64,000 nucleotides of DNA from Ligustrum vulgare (GCA_963555705.1 OY743188.1:28045383-28109382), one strand, 5' to 3'. Positions 26,089-36,814 are shown, numbered from the stretch's first letter. The notes: generated by a model not told the origin, from the sequence alone. Numbers and translations: made by a program.

Positions 26089-26795
26089 CATTCATATACT
26101 TTTCCATATTTATACAAATAATATGCTCTTCATGATTATATATAATGGAGTCTATCAATCATTCATATATTTTTCCATATTTATACAAATATTATGCTCT
26201 TCATGATTATATATAATGGAGTATATAAATCATTCATATACTTTTCCATTTTTTATACAAATATTATGCTCTTCATGATTACATATAATGGAGTCTTATC
26301 AATCATTCATATACTTTTCCATATTTATACAAATATTATGCTCTTCATGATTATATATAATGGAGTATATAAATCATTCATATACTTTTCCATATTTATA
26401 CAAATATTATGCTCTTCATGATTATATATAATGGAGTATATAAATCATTCATATACTTTTCCATTTTTTATACAAATATTATGCTCTTCATGATTACATA
26501 TAATGGAGTCTTATCAATCATTCATATACTTTTCCATATTTATACAAATATTATGCTCTTCATGATTATATATAATGGAGTATATAAATCATTCATATAC
26601 TTTTCCATATTTATACAAATATTATGCTCTTCATGATTATATATAATGGAGTATATAAATCATTCATATACTTTTTCATATTTATACAAATATTATGCTC
26701 TTCATGATTATATATAATGGAATATATAAATCATTCATATACTTTTCCATTTTTTTATACAAATATTATGCTCTTCATGATTACATATAATGGAA
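26089..26795. repeat. 72-bp minisatellite array in the 3' LTR
   Basis: About ten copies of a ~71-73-bp unit containing TTATGCTCTTCATGATTA and CATTCATATACTTTTCCAT. The phase makes accidental plus-strand ORFs of 75 codons. Confidence 0.9.
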
Positions 26796-27088
26796 CCTCT
26801 CATGCTTGCATATATTTTCTTAATTTAAATAATAAAAGTAATTTTTGTATAAATAAATATTGGGATAACATTGAATTAAGTATTTGGACTTAATATACTT
26901 TAAATCAAGAAAATGGAGATATTTTTAGAAATTCGGAATTTAATTTAAAATCGAACGATCTCGATTATTTCTTGACTTGGCTATACGAATACGTCGCTGC
27001 GTTAACTTAATAAAAATGGGTGAAATAGTAGCGACACGATTTTCTATTAAAATAATTATTAATCGCGTAAAAATTCTTGGTTGCTACA

Positions 27089-27105
27089 AACTTACCCCCT
27101 TAAAA
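27089..27105 (-). promoter_or_regulatory. Polypurine tract of the LARD-like element
   Basis: The minus strand reads TTTTAAGGGGGTAAGTT directly before the LTR start TGTAGC. This is the plus-strand primer site and fixes element orientation. Confidence 0.8.
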
Positions 27106-27345
27106 TAATTTCGTCCTCGAAATTAATCTTACTTGATCTTATGATTTCTGAACACTTAATCAGAATCTCTTCTTCTTCTTATGTAGCATCATCGCTACCA
27201 TATTTAACCCAACCATATTTAACCCACTGGACTTTGACTAAATGCATCAATTTGTTTTCTTAAGACATGGACTTTTCTATCAATAATAGACATATGTCTA
27301 CTCATAAATTCTTCTGAATCAAAATGAAAATTCTCAATCGTATGT
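27106..27345 (-). pseudogene. Chromodomain/integrase C-terminal remnant (chromovirus)
   Basis: Reading the minus strand toward the PPT, short blocks match the C-terminus of a Tekay/Del-type chromovirus integrase: IIDRKVHVLR, then a chromodomain piece with VKVQWVKYG and GSDDAT, then an acidic EEEE stretch and a final block before the polypurine tract. It is broken by a frame change near 27250, a short duplication (GGTTAAATATGG twice) and a stop (TAA) where the chromodomain Trp is expected. Chromodomains guide integrase to chromatin. Nothing upstream of this tail survives, so the element lost its coding region but kept this end. Confidence 0.6.
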
Positions 27346-28085
27346 GATATTTCATCATATCTTGTAGTATTCATGTAACTTGTCATTTATCATCGTATCA
27401 TGTGACCTCAAATATTCGTATTAATATCTCTAAAATTTCAATAAATCTTTATTAACATATCATACCATAATAATTTGTCATTTCTTCTTATCACCAAATA
27501 TCCCAAAATAATTAAAACGATTACCTGAATATTCTCTATGTAATATACCCAAACATGTTATTTACATATCAACATAATCATCAGTTTATCTTTCCAATAT
27601 TTGTAACCCAAAATTTCTGCAAAATTTAATAAACAAATATCTCCCAAATAATTAAAATTCTTAACTCAAATATCATAACATTTCCCGTAAGGTATTCCTT
27701 TCACTTGCACAAACTTATTAATCCTGATTCAATACAGTCCTTATTTCACTTTCACGTATCCCCGTATTATTTCTATACCTTGATTATTATATCAAAATAT
27801 CAGTACCCAAAAATCCAAGAAAATATTCCATATCTCAAATCCCGTCATCATCAAATCTTCCTTTTATCAAGAAAGTAAACGGCGCATAAACTCTTGTTCC
27901 CTCTTTTCCATTATTCTATTCCGCGCTTTCTTGCTGGAATCAATATCACGCGGATTCCCTCTGATCCTTAATGCTTTTAAATAGTTCATGCTGGGAAGAT
28001 GTTAGATCCATCAAAAACATGGATATCATTCTTACAAACATTCGCAAGTATTATTCCAGTCTTCCAATGAATGATCTGAGGAAAA
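27346..28085. other. AT-rich internal sequence of the LARD-like element
   Basis: No ORF or domain is recognisable. It may be decayed pol or unrelated filler. Confidence 0.4.
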
Positions 28086-28461
28086 TTTATCGAATAAGAC
28101 TCGAAAGATTGAGGTTGCTGATGGCTTTATAGCCCTACCCGGAGGTTTTGGTACCTTAGAAGAAATCTTTAACATTACCTCGTGGGCTCAACTAGGTCTC
28201 CATACTAAGCCTATTGGGCTTCTGAATGTTAACAATTTCTTTGATGGTTTGTTAACCTTTCTTGATTATGCTGTGGAACAGGGATTCATCTCTCCATTTT
28301 CCAGAAGGCTTCTTATTTCTGCTCCTACTATTGATGAACTACTGGATAAGCTGCAGTCATATATCTCAATACAAGATCCAGTAGGGGTTAAGATAGATTG
28401 GTCGCAAGGAAGGGGAATCAAGCGAAAATGGAGTCCGGTTAATGTAAACTTAACTTTATGA
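28086..28461 (+). pseudogene. Captured fragment of a LOG-type cytokinin riboside 5'-monophosphate phosphoribohydrolase
   Basis: From about 28098 the frame reads through the family signature PGGFGTLEE (nucleotides about 28137-28163), followed by SWAQLGLHTKPIGLLNV and a tail ending near GRGIKRKW, stop TGA at 28459-28461. LOG enzymes release active cytokinin bases from nucleotide precursors in the cytosol, and PGGxGTxxE is the phosphoribose-binding/catalytic motif. About 110 codons of the C-terminal half are present. The N-terminal half, with substrate and catalytic residues upstream, is missing, so it cannot be an active enzyme. No intron interrupts it although plant LOG genes usually have several exons, which suggests copying from spliced RNA (inference). 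It lies antisense to the host element. The frame remains open to the stop. Confidence 0.85.
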
Positions 28462-28471
28462 ATCTTAGAAT

Positions 28472-28684
28472 AGGTGGGGGTAGAGTACGGAGTATTCTTA
28501 CTCTCGAGACACCCCTCTAATTTCCTAGGATTTTCCTTAATGTTTAAATCTTGTGTGTACCTCAAAGGTTCCAGGTGGTAGATTACGGAGTATTCTTACT
28601 CTCGAAACACACCTTTTTGAAGGTTTCTTTATTTCCTCAAAAGGTCAGAGGTGGTAGGATACGGCTACTCCGGAAACACATCTC
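28472..28684. repeat. Three related stem-loops downstream of the LOG fragment
   Basis: Units at about 28472-28518, 28573-28614 and 28648-28684 share the pattern AGGTGG(T/G)AG..TACGG, an inner GAGTATTCTTACTC hairpin (replaced by GGCTACTCC in the third), and a closing ACACxxCT. Each can fold on itself. Spacing is 101 and 75 bp. Function is unknown. Confidence 0.7.
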
Positions 28685-28759
28685 TCAATTTGAGGAATTT
28701 CCCATGTTGCTTTCTTTTGCTTTTGCGTGTTTTCATGTATTTCCTTTCTAGGGTGACTC

Positions 28760-30298
28760 TTGTGTGTTCTCCTTATGAGAAAATAATAATATCTCTGTTA
28801 TCATCTACTAAATCTCGTTTGTGATGTAAATGAACTTGTATGTCTAACTTCAATTCTCTTAGTGATTGCATACCATACTATGCTCTTAACTCCAAACGAT
28901 AAAATTCTAGGCAGAGTTTTCCTTTGAAATTTGGACTTATCCAAATCGTAAGCATACTTCATAACTCACAATAATAACTAATTGTACATTTGATCACAAT
29001 TTCATCAAACTTCAATATCATCATAAATATTCCAGAAAATCAATTCATAATTCCTCAACATAGAAATTTCAAATCATAATTTCTAATATCACCATATCAA
29101 GTCCTTATTTCTCAATAATTAAGAGCCTAAACTTTAAATCTCCAACTTCATAATTCTTCTCATAAAAATCTCAATAAAATCATATCACTTATAATCTCAA
29201 CATCTCATCATAACTTCATAAAACTGACTTTCTATTTCTCGTTTAATCTAAATGATGAATAATTCGAAAATATTATCTAGTCCTTTCTGTTGACTTCTCA
29301 TACTTAGTGCCATGTCTAAAATCAATTATGCAAAGTCCATTTAGGGCTCATCATTTCTAAACTCAAGGACAACAATTATTTTGAAAATCATTCTTAAGTC
29401 ATATTATTCCCATTATGCTCAACACCCGTTCTCTTTCTTTCTTTTCTTTCCGAATTTTTTTTTTTCAGAATTGAAACTTGAAGAGTGGTACCAATAATCA
29501 TCCACAGTTTTTCCTTGCTTTTAAGCAAAGGTAGTGATAAAGGGATAAATTATTGAACCGAAAATTGAAACTTGAAGAGGAAGTACGAATAACCATCCAC
29601 AGTTTTTCCCTTGTTTTTACACAAAGGTAGTGATAAAGGGATAAATTATTGTACGAATTCATTATTAATTTTGTTTGTTTAATATATTATTCCATATATT
29701 TTGGGCAAAAGTTACAACCCAACTTAATTTCTAATTGAGTCAATCTTACTAAGCTTAATATGCACCAAAATTCATATCAATATCCTCTATGTCTCATGAT
29801 TCTACATAAAAAGGAATAAATTAAAATTCAGGCTTCTATCAATTCATATCATACTCAACATGTATATTTCACTTAAAGATTCATAACATATGAAGATTTC
29901 ATACTTAACATGTCTTAATAAAATCGTAAATGACTTGCAAAGCATATAACATACCTGGTTCGAGGAGTCAATACGTGGAGAGTGACATAGTAGAGTGATG
30001 AGTTAAAATATTTCATATAATCTTATTTTCCTTTAATCGACAATAATTTAATGTGGTTGTATCCAAATCAACATTTTCTTGAATCATAATTCCTAATTAA
30101 TCACAGTCTTCAAAACAAATCCAATATCGATATAGTAATTATCTCCCCATCAATAATTAATAACTTAACCCAAATAAAATTTATCGTCAAATCTTATTTT
30201 TCCTTTAGTCCCCGAACTTCTAGAAATTTATCAAAGACATCAATATAAACATCATATCACTAACTAATTATATTCCATAAAATTTTCAGGACATTACA
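28760..30298 (-). mobile_element. LTR-like sequence nested in the LARD-like interior
   Basis: On the minus strand a TGTAATGTCCTG start at 30298 follows a polypurine-like AAGTAAGGGAGTT, exactly the arrangement of a 3' LTR. The downstream sequence (minus strand) has the look of a Tekay-type LTR (GAACCAGGTATGTTATATGC, CAAAGGAAAACTCTGCC). No second end or target duplication could be set, so the left limit is approximate. It may be a piece of a related element fused or inserted next to the LOG fragment. Confidence 0.5.
29469..29652. repeat. Two tandem copies of a ~95-bp unit
   Basis: Copies at about 29469-29557 and 29566-29652 share ATTGAAACTTGAAGAG, CATCCACAGTTTTTCC and AAAGGTAGTGATAAAGGG. Confidence 0.8.
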
Positions 30299-30340
30299 AA
30301 CTCCCTTACTTAAAATGAATTTTGTCCTTGAAATTCGCAC
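30299..30340 (-). promoter_or_regulatory. Second polypurine tract with pol-tail-like sequence
   Basis: The minus strand reads ATTTCAAGGACAAAATTC, then TTTTAAGTAAGGGAGTT directly before the LTR-like start at 30298. It parallels the arrangement at 27089-27130, so two element 3' ends are present within one internal region. Confidence 0.5.
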
Positions 30341-30542
30341 ATCAAATTTCATCATGCTTTTCAAAATCATAACCATACTTGACATGTGAAAATTCAACTT
30401 TTTTTTTTATAATGAATAGTGATTTCGTTCACTGTTCATCATGAATAGCACGTCGTTTTACTGTTCACGTAAATAGTGATTTTTTTTTTTTTTTAAAGAA
30501 ATAAAATTTCAAAAATCTACAGAATCGTTTTTAAAACTCTTT

Positions 30543-30556
30543 TCTCTGATACCAAC
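30543..30556 (-). promoter_or_regulatory. Primer binding site (initiator tRNA-Met type)
   Basis: The minus strand reads GTTGGTATCAGAGA immediately after the 5' LTR end GTCACA. TGGTATCAGAG matches the 3' end of plant initiator tRNA-Met, the usual primer for many plant LTR elements. Confidence 0.85.
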
Positions 30557-31076
30557 TGTGACGACCCGAATTCTCGACCATTCGAGTGCCACTAAAAGTG
30601 ACTCATATCATATTATCGAGACTTAAATAGTAATGTAAAATTATTCAAAAGAATAATTAGAATCCCATAATTTTATTTTTGAATAAAAATAGAACATAAT
30701 TTTCTTACATAAAGTTCAACATAATTATCTCATCAATCTTAACCACTTTTGCCACTTCCATGTTGACCGCCTCGAACCTTCAATTATCTGAAAATGGTAA
30801 ATATCGTGGAGTGAGATTTATAAAATCCCAATAAGTATACCAAGCATAAATTTTCTTTTGAAAGCATATGGATCATTTTCATCATAACATAGGATAGGAT
30901 CGAAATACTCATAAACATAGGGAGACACAAGAATTTTACCGAACTTAAATGGCAAGAATTCTTATGTGTAGCGCTACTAAACTCCGGTCCCCTTAGCATA
31001 ATCATAAACATATCATATGGAACCCATAACAATCTTGTGAGATTGATTTCATAGCAATGATCCAAACATTTTCGTA

Positions 31077-32153
31077 AAAACATAAGGTATATCTAATTTT
31101 CATAAAAACATAAGATATACTTACATTTCATAACAACATACTTAATTTTCATAAAAACATAAGATATACTTACTTGTCATAAAAACATACTTACTTTTCA
31201 TAAAAACATAAGGTGTATTTACCTTTCATAAAAACATACTTACTTTTCATAAAAATATAAGATATACTTACTTGTCATAAAAACATACTTACTTTTCATA
31301 AAAACATAAGGTGTACTTACCTTTCATAAAAACATACTTACTTTTCATAAAAACATAAGATATACTTACTTGTCATAAAAACATACTTACTTTTCATAAA
31401 AACATAAGGTGTATTTACCTTTCATAAAAACATACTTACTTTTCATAAAAACATAAGATATACTTACTTGTCATAAAAACATACTTACTTTTCATAAAAA
31501 CATAAGGTAATACCTTTCATAAAAACATACTTACTTTTCATAAAAACATAAGGTATATTTACCTTTCATAAAAACATACTTACTTTTCATAAAAACATAA
31601 GATATACTTACATTTCATAACAACATACTTAATTTTCATAAAAAACATAAGATATACTTACATTTCATAACAACATACTTAATTTTCATAAAAACATAAG
31701 ATATACTTACATTTCATAACAACATACTTAATTTTCATAAAAACATAAGATATACTTACTTGTCATAAAAACATACTTACTTTTCATAAAAACATAAGGT
31801 GTATTTACCTTTCATAAAAACATACTTACTTTTCATAAAAACATAAGATATACTTACTTGTCATAAAAACATACTTACTTTTCATAAAAACATAAGGTAA
31901 TACCTTTCATAAAAATATACTTACTTTTCATAAAAACATAAGGTATATTTACCTTTCATAAAAACATACTTACTTTTCATAAAAACATAAGATATACTTA
32001 CATTTCATAACAACATACTTAATTTTCATAAAAACATAAGATATACTTACATTTCATAACAACATACTTAATTTTCATAAAAACATAAGATATACTTACA
32101 TTTCATAACAACATACTTAATTTTCATAAAAACATAAGATATACTTACCTTTT
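31077..32153. repeat. Minisatellite array in the 5' LTR
   Basis: Same words as 24937-25866 but about 147 bp longer. The extra units carry AAGGTGTACTTACC and AAGGTGTATTTACC. Confidence 0.9.
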
Positions 32154-32378
32154 AAAAGATTAAAATGAAGTGTAGTAGTAAATGGACCAAAACTTTCTTG
32201 ACCACCTTGAATTTCTCTTACTTGTGGATTTTGTCAAGAGGTTGGAAATAAGTGTATATGTGTAGAGTTGTGTGTAAAAGAGATGGGTTTAAATAGATGT
32301 ATAAAGTTGACATATTGTAAACATAATCATTCAATTCTATTAATTTTAACACATCCTTTTCTTAAAGTAAAGCACCAT

Positions 32379-33082
32379 TCATATACTTTTCCATATTTAT
32401 ACAAATAATATGCTCTTCATGATTATATATAATGGAGTCTATCAATCATTCATATATTTTTCCATATTTATACAAATATTATGCTCTTCATGATTATATA
32501 TAATGGAGTATATAAATCATTCATATACTTTTCCATTTTTTATACAAATATTATGCTCTTCATGATTACATATAATGGAGTCTTATCAATCATTCATATA
32601 CTTTTCCATATTTATACAAATATTATGCTCTTCATGATTATATATAATGGAGTATATAAATCATTCATATACTTTTCCATATTTATACAAATATTATGCT
32701 CTTCATGATTATATATAATGGAGTATATAAATCATTCATATACTTTTCCATTTTTTATACAAATATTATGCTCTTCATGATTACATATAATGGAGTCTTA
32801 TCAATCATTCATATACTTTTCCATATTTATACAAATATTATGCTCTTCATGATTATATAGAATGGAGTATATAAATCATTCATATACTTTTCCATATTTA
32901 TACAAATATTATGCTCTTCATGATTATATATAATGGAGTATATAAATCATTCATATACTTTTTCATATTTATACAAATATTATGTTCTTCATGATTATAT
33001 ATAATGGAATATATAAATCATTCATATACTTTTCCATTTTTTTATACAAATATTATGCTCTTCATGATTACATATAATGGAA
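32379..33082. repeat. 72-bp minisatellite array in the 5' LTR
   Basis: About ten units, as at 26089-26795, with a few single-base differences (for example TATATAGAATGG near 32860). Confidence 0.9.
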
Positions 33083-33851
33083 CCTCTCATGCTTGCATAT
33101 ATTTTCTTAATTTAAATAATAAAAGTAATTTTTGTATAAATAAATATTGGGATAACATTGAATTAAGTATTTGGACTTAATATACTTTAAATCAAGAAAA
33201 TGGAGATATTTTTAGAAATTCGGAATTTAATTTAAAATCGAACGATCTCGATTATTTCTTGACTTGGCTATACGAATACGTCGCTGCGTTAACTTAATAA
33301 AAATGGGTGAAATAGTAGCGACACGATTTTCTATTAAAATAATTATTAATCGCGTAAAAATTCTTGGTTGCTACAGAGATATTTCTTTAGTTAAGAGTAT
33401 GAAATTGCTAACCTTTTTCTTGGAGGCAAGTGTGCTCTATTTATAGAATGAGTAATTCTCTTGGATTGTGACACGTGTTATGCTTTACACTTGTCTTCAC
33501 CCTAGCTCTTGGAGGTGACAACCTTACTTTTTGATCGTAATCATTGCTACTTTTCGTAGGGAATGGGCGCATGTCACATCTTAGTAAAGGCTGGGTCACA
33601 TCTTATTAAAGGCTGTGTCACATCTCTGACTTCATCTCTGGTCATTGCCGTAGAGCGCCCCGGCTGAGTATAAAGCACATCGGTCAAACGTAAATCAGTT
33701 CGACTAAAGAGGTTCGCTTGACACACCACCTCGGCACCTGACCCAAGGTGATATTTTAGACCTTAGCCATGCGTCAAGGTCCATTGGGCCTCTATTGAGC
33801 CCTTACTAGTGGATCAATGTACCTCTCTTTGAGCTTGGATTCAACAGAGCC

Positions 33852-34321
33852 CAAATATAAAGAAAAATTATTAAAAAGAAAAAAATACAAAAAGTTGAAG
33901 AGAAGATAAATTATGATTTGTTTAGTCAAAGGTTTAAGGTTTTTAAAAATAACGTGAAAAAAGAAAAATATAAAAAAAAAAAAAATTACAATTTAAAAGA
34001 ATTTTTTTTTTTTTTAAAGTATTTCAAAATTAAAGAGAGACAAATGTAGAGATTTTGTAGTTATACTTTATATTTAGAAGTTAGTACATAAAGAATTCCG
34101 TATGGGTCTTTAAAAGTCATTGATAATTTCAAACATAGGACTTTTAAAGGCTTTTAAAAGTCCTTATACAATACACCACGACTTTTATGAACTTTTAGAA
34201 AGTTCATTAAAATCTATATTAAATACATCAAAATTTTTATGAAGACTCTAAAGTCTAAATTGAATACACCTAAACTTTTCAAATCCTTTAAAATCTTTAA
34301 AAATCATTCAAAATATACATT
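33852..34321. other. AT-rich spacer
   Basis: No gene. From about 34080 it is made of degenerate ACTTTTAAAAGTC-type words related to 23594-23830. Confidence 0.4.
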
Positions 34322-34322
34322 T

Positions 34323-34495
34323 TCCGTTTGGTAATACTGTTTGGTTTATAAACTGGTTTATTTATGATTTTGAGGTAAAAAGTAGTGGTTAAAAATTGGA
34401 GAGAGAAAAATGTGTGGTTATAAAGTGGTTTAAGAAATTGTGTGATTTATAAATTAATATATAAATAAAAAAAAGTATGTTTATCAATGGCTAAA
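34323..34495. mobile_element. MITE copy (CCGTTTGGTAA family)
   Basis: The left end CCGTTTGGTAATACTG and the internal AAAAATTGGAGAGAGAAAAA match the family. The right end is degenerate. Confidence 0.6.
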
Positions 34496-35349
34496 TAAAT
34501 CCCCATAAGAAATTATCTTTCTTTCGCTTTCATCTGTACATCCACAGATCGATATTCAATTGAGTTATCTCATTATATTGTATGCATAATTATTTTTTTT
34601 TTATTTTTTTTATTTTTTTAACTCTTACTTTTTACGTTACATAGAATTATATTTTAATTATTTTCCTTCACATCCCAAATTTATTCACAATAGAAACCAA
34701 TAAATATTATATACGTATGTAGTCTTAACAATATTTTAGTTGCAAAACCGATCTATTCGGCGTTTCAGATCCGAATTTTTTTTTTATTTGACTTTTTGGT
34801 TTTTTTAAGGTAAAATGTGTGGTTAAAAATTGGAGAGAGAAAATTTGTGTGGTTAAAAAGTGATATGAAAAATTGTGTAATTTAAAATATGTAATGATTA
34901 CAAAAAAAACAAAAAAAAATGGGTGCCGCCGAACGCACCGTAAATATCTATCCAAAATTTTATTATTATTAAATTTTTAATTTTTTGCTTCTGTTTCTTT
35001 GCTGAACGTTTTTCTTTATCCGAATCAATATCTATCTATACTCTATTGTAGAACATTGTTCTAAATGTTTGTAGTCGGTTGGATAAGTTTGTGAACATAG
35101 TTGTCGAAGCATGGACTTGTGTATCCGCACAGTATCATTAGGTTTTCTTTATTCAAGGTTGGCAAAACATGTTTCATCGTGACAGGGCATTATCGGATGG
35201 AGGTGCACGAGAAGTCGTGGATGACATATTTGGTAATGGAATAATTTTTTTTTTCTTCCACAAATTCATTTTTAATTATTTACTTCTAAAAGTCTTCATT
35301 TTTTACACTTTCAAACTACAATAGTAGTAGGCAGTGTGTTGTAAGTTTT
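34496..35349. other. AT-rich spacer with a MITE fragment
   Basis: About 34795-34890 repeats the MITE interior (GGTTAAAAATTGGAGAGAG). The reverse ORF at 34725-34955 lies across it and is accidental. The rest is featureless. The less AT-rich stretch at 35100-35235 may be an old gene piece but shows no motif I recognise. Confidence 0.4.
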
Positions 35350-35524
35350 GCCCTTGTTTGACCTCCATTATTTCTCAATTTTTTTACAAATTTTTGCTAC
35401 AGTAATCAATCTCAACCATCCAAAAAAGTCAAGTCCATAATTTTTTACTTTTCAAATCACTTTTTAACCATTAGATTTCCAAAACCCAAATTTTAAATTT
35501 AAAAAATGGGGCTCAAACAAGGGC
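35350..35524. mobile_element. 175-bp MITE with 12-bp terminal inverted repeats
   Basis: It starts GCCCTTGTTTGA and ends TCAAACAAGGGC, a perfect 12-bp inverted repeat. The interior is AT-rich and non-coding. The superfamily is not assigned because no clear target duplication is visible. Confidence 0.75.
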
Positions 35525-36278
35525 TTTATATATAGACTGAATGTGATGCATAATGTTTTTAAAGCAATGATATTATTTTTGAAAGTAGTTAAGCTATTAG
35601 ATATTATTAAAACGAAAAATTAATATTAAAATTATTAAAAACGTTATATATGAATAATTTTTCATGAAATTATGTATATAATGTAAAAATGATAAAAAAA
35701 CCGAAATGTAATGTTTATTATAATAACTTTTCTTTGTACATAATATTTTTTGTCAACTTCTCACAATTTTTCTTATTTTTATTTTCTATTTTTATCAAGA
35801 TATTGATAGTTTGCATTGAAATTTCGCCAGAAAATGTTATATATAGTTGTTCATGAGAAAATTCTTGTTCAGAAAAACATATTTCAACTCTAAGCATTAT
35901 TTATCATTAAGCCTTGTTAATAGACATATTGAAATTGTTCATCTTGAATTTAAATTAATATCCTTCACCATTTGCTTAAATTAATATGATATGTGAAATA
36001 AAAACTAGTTTTCCAGTATATTGTTCAATGATTATTTTTGCATAAATTACACGTTTTTTGAAATCACGATAAATCATTACTATCTCATTACAAAGACATT
36101 GGATGAATCTAGATTCCTTAAGAGTCTAGAACATCACTGGAGAATTTATTTTCAAGATTAACATATTGGTTACACATCTTTATAACCTCTTCAAATGAAG
36201 AAGCTCCGACTAAAAAAAAATAAGTATTTTCGCAATACAAATTAATGAGAAAATCAAATTTTAAGAAAACAAGCACAA
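35525..36278. other. AT-rich spacer
   Basis: Nothing recognisable. Confidence 0.4.
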
Positions 36279-36286
36279 GAGCTAAT

Positions 36287-36814
36287 TAGTCGTGGGCATT
36301 AACCAACATAAACCGCCGAAACCGCCCAACCCAACCCGACCCATTTGGGTTGGTTTTGATGAAAATCGGGTTGTACATAAATATTTTTGTTCAGGTTGGG
36401 TTGGGTTGTGGGTTGGGTGAAAAACCCAACCCAACCCAATAAAAATATTAGAAATTTAGTCGCATTTAAATTTCAAGAATCTCAAGTTCATTTTTAATTT
36501 GAATGAAACTCAAATATGGATTGAACAAATTTTAGTTTTATTAGAAAATATTCAATTTATTGTATTTGAGCTTATTATATTGTACATAATTGATTTGAGT
36601 TAATAGTTGATTTATGGGCTTATTTTTTGAATTTTCATGATTTTTTGACAATTGGGCCAAAGCCCAAACTGTCAAACCCGAACGAAACTTGATTGAGTTG
36701 GGTTTGAACTTATATTTGGGTTGGGCTGGGTTGATTTTTTTATCAACCCGACCATAGTGGATTGGGTTCTGGTTTGGCAACAAATCGACCCAACCAAACC
36801 CACGTCCACCCCTA
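36287..36814. mobile_element. Non-autonomous hAT element (528 bp)
   Basis: It is flanked by a perfect 8-bp duplication GAGCTAAT (36279-36286, 36815-36822). Ends TAGTCGTGGGCA and GTCCACCCCTA form imperfect inverted repeats. GC-richer subterminal regions contain many ACCCAACC/GGTTGGGT words on opposite strands around an AT-rich centre, the usual pattern of hAT transposase-binding ends. The reverse ORF at 36541-36852 crosses the boundary and is not a gene. Confidence 0.85.

Larger units (their letters stand above)
24417..27088 (-). mobile_element. 3' LTR of the LARD-like element (2672 bp)
   Basis: The plus strand reads TGTGACGACCCG...GGTTGCTACA. It is nearly identical to 30557-33375 except for a shorter minisatellite. 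It contains two tandem arrays (24937-25866 and 26089-26795). ORFs inside (24644-24943 on the minus strand; 26194-26421 and 26409-26636 on the plus strand) come from LTR and repeat sequence and occur again in the other LTR. Confidence 0.9.
24417..33375 (-). mobile_element. Non-autonomous long-LTR retrotransposon (LARD-like) carrying a LOG gene fragment
   Basis: This complete 8959-bp element is flanked by GAGAT (24412-24416, 33376-33380). On the minus strand the LTRs read TGTAGCAACC...GGGTCGTCACA. The PBS GTTGGTATCAGAG adjoins the right LTR and the PPT TTTTAAGGGGGTAAGTT the left LTR, so the element runs right to left. The 3468-bp internal part (27089-30556) has no gag, protease, RT or integrase. 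It has a broken chromodomain remnant next to the PPT, an antisense LOG gene fragment, three stem-loop repeats and a second LTR-like stretch. The LTRs differ by only a few substitutions by eye plus one ~147-bp array-length change, so the insertion is young. Long LTRs with a short non-coding interior define LARDs. Mobilisation would need proteins from a chromovirus (Tekay/Del-like), an inference from the remnant and the tRNA-Met-type PBS. Confidence 0.88.
30557..33375 (-). mobile_element. 5' LTR of the LARD-like element (2819 bp)
   Basis: It is the partner of 24417-27088, with the same ends. It has longer repeat arrays (about 31077-32153 and 32379-33082) that account for the 147-bp size difference. 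By eye only about four substitutions separate the two outside the arrays. ORFs here duplicate those of the other LTR. Confidence 0.9.
24195..33846 (-). mobile_element. Solo LTR of the Tat family, interrupted by the long-LTR element
   Basis: The segments 24195-24416 and 33381-33846 together form one ~690-bp LTR that starts TGTTGACCACAAAATTCGG and ends GGATTCAACA, homologous to the Tat LTRs at 42563 and 54134 over its whole length. GAGCC flanks it on both sides (24190-24194 and 33847-33851), a 5-bp target duplication. No internal domain exists, so it is a solo LTR. The long-LTR element at 24417-33375 later landed inside it. The G-box and TATA pair of the family is kept (33439-33477). It is more diverged from the other two copies than they are from each other. 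Confidence 0.88.

Noticed and set aside
24644..31083. Identical 99-codon minus-strand ORFs in two places (24644-24943, 30784-31083)
   Set aside because: They are the same LTR position in both LTRs of one element. No domain and not preserved in the solo LTR.
26194..32708. 75-codon repeated ORFs (MLFMIIYNGVYK...)
   Set aside because: They arise from the 72-bp minisatellite, whose period is a multiple of 3.
35100..35235. Less AT-rich stretch that could be an exon
   Set aside because: The best frame is short and matches no family I know. Left as unannotated spacer.
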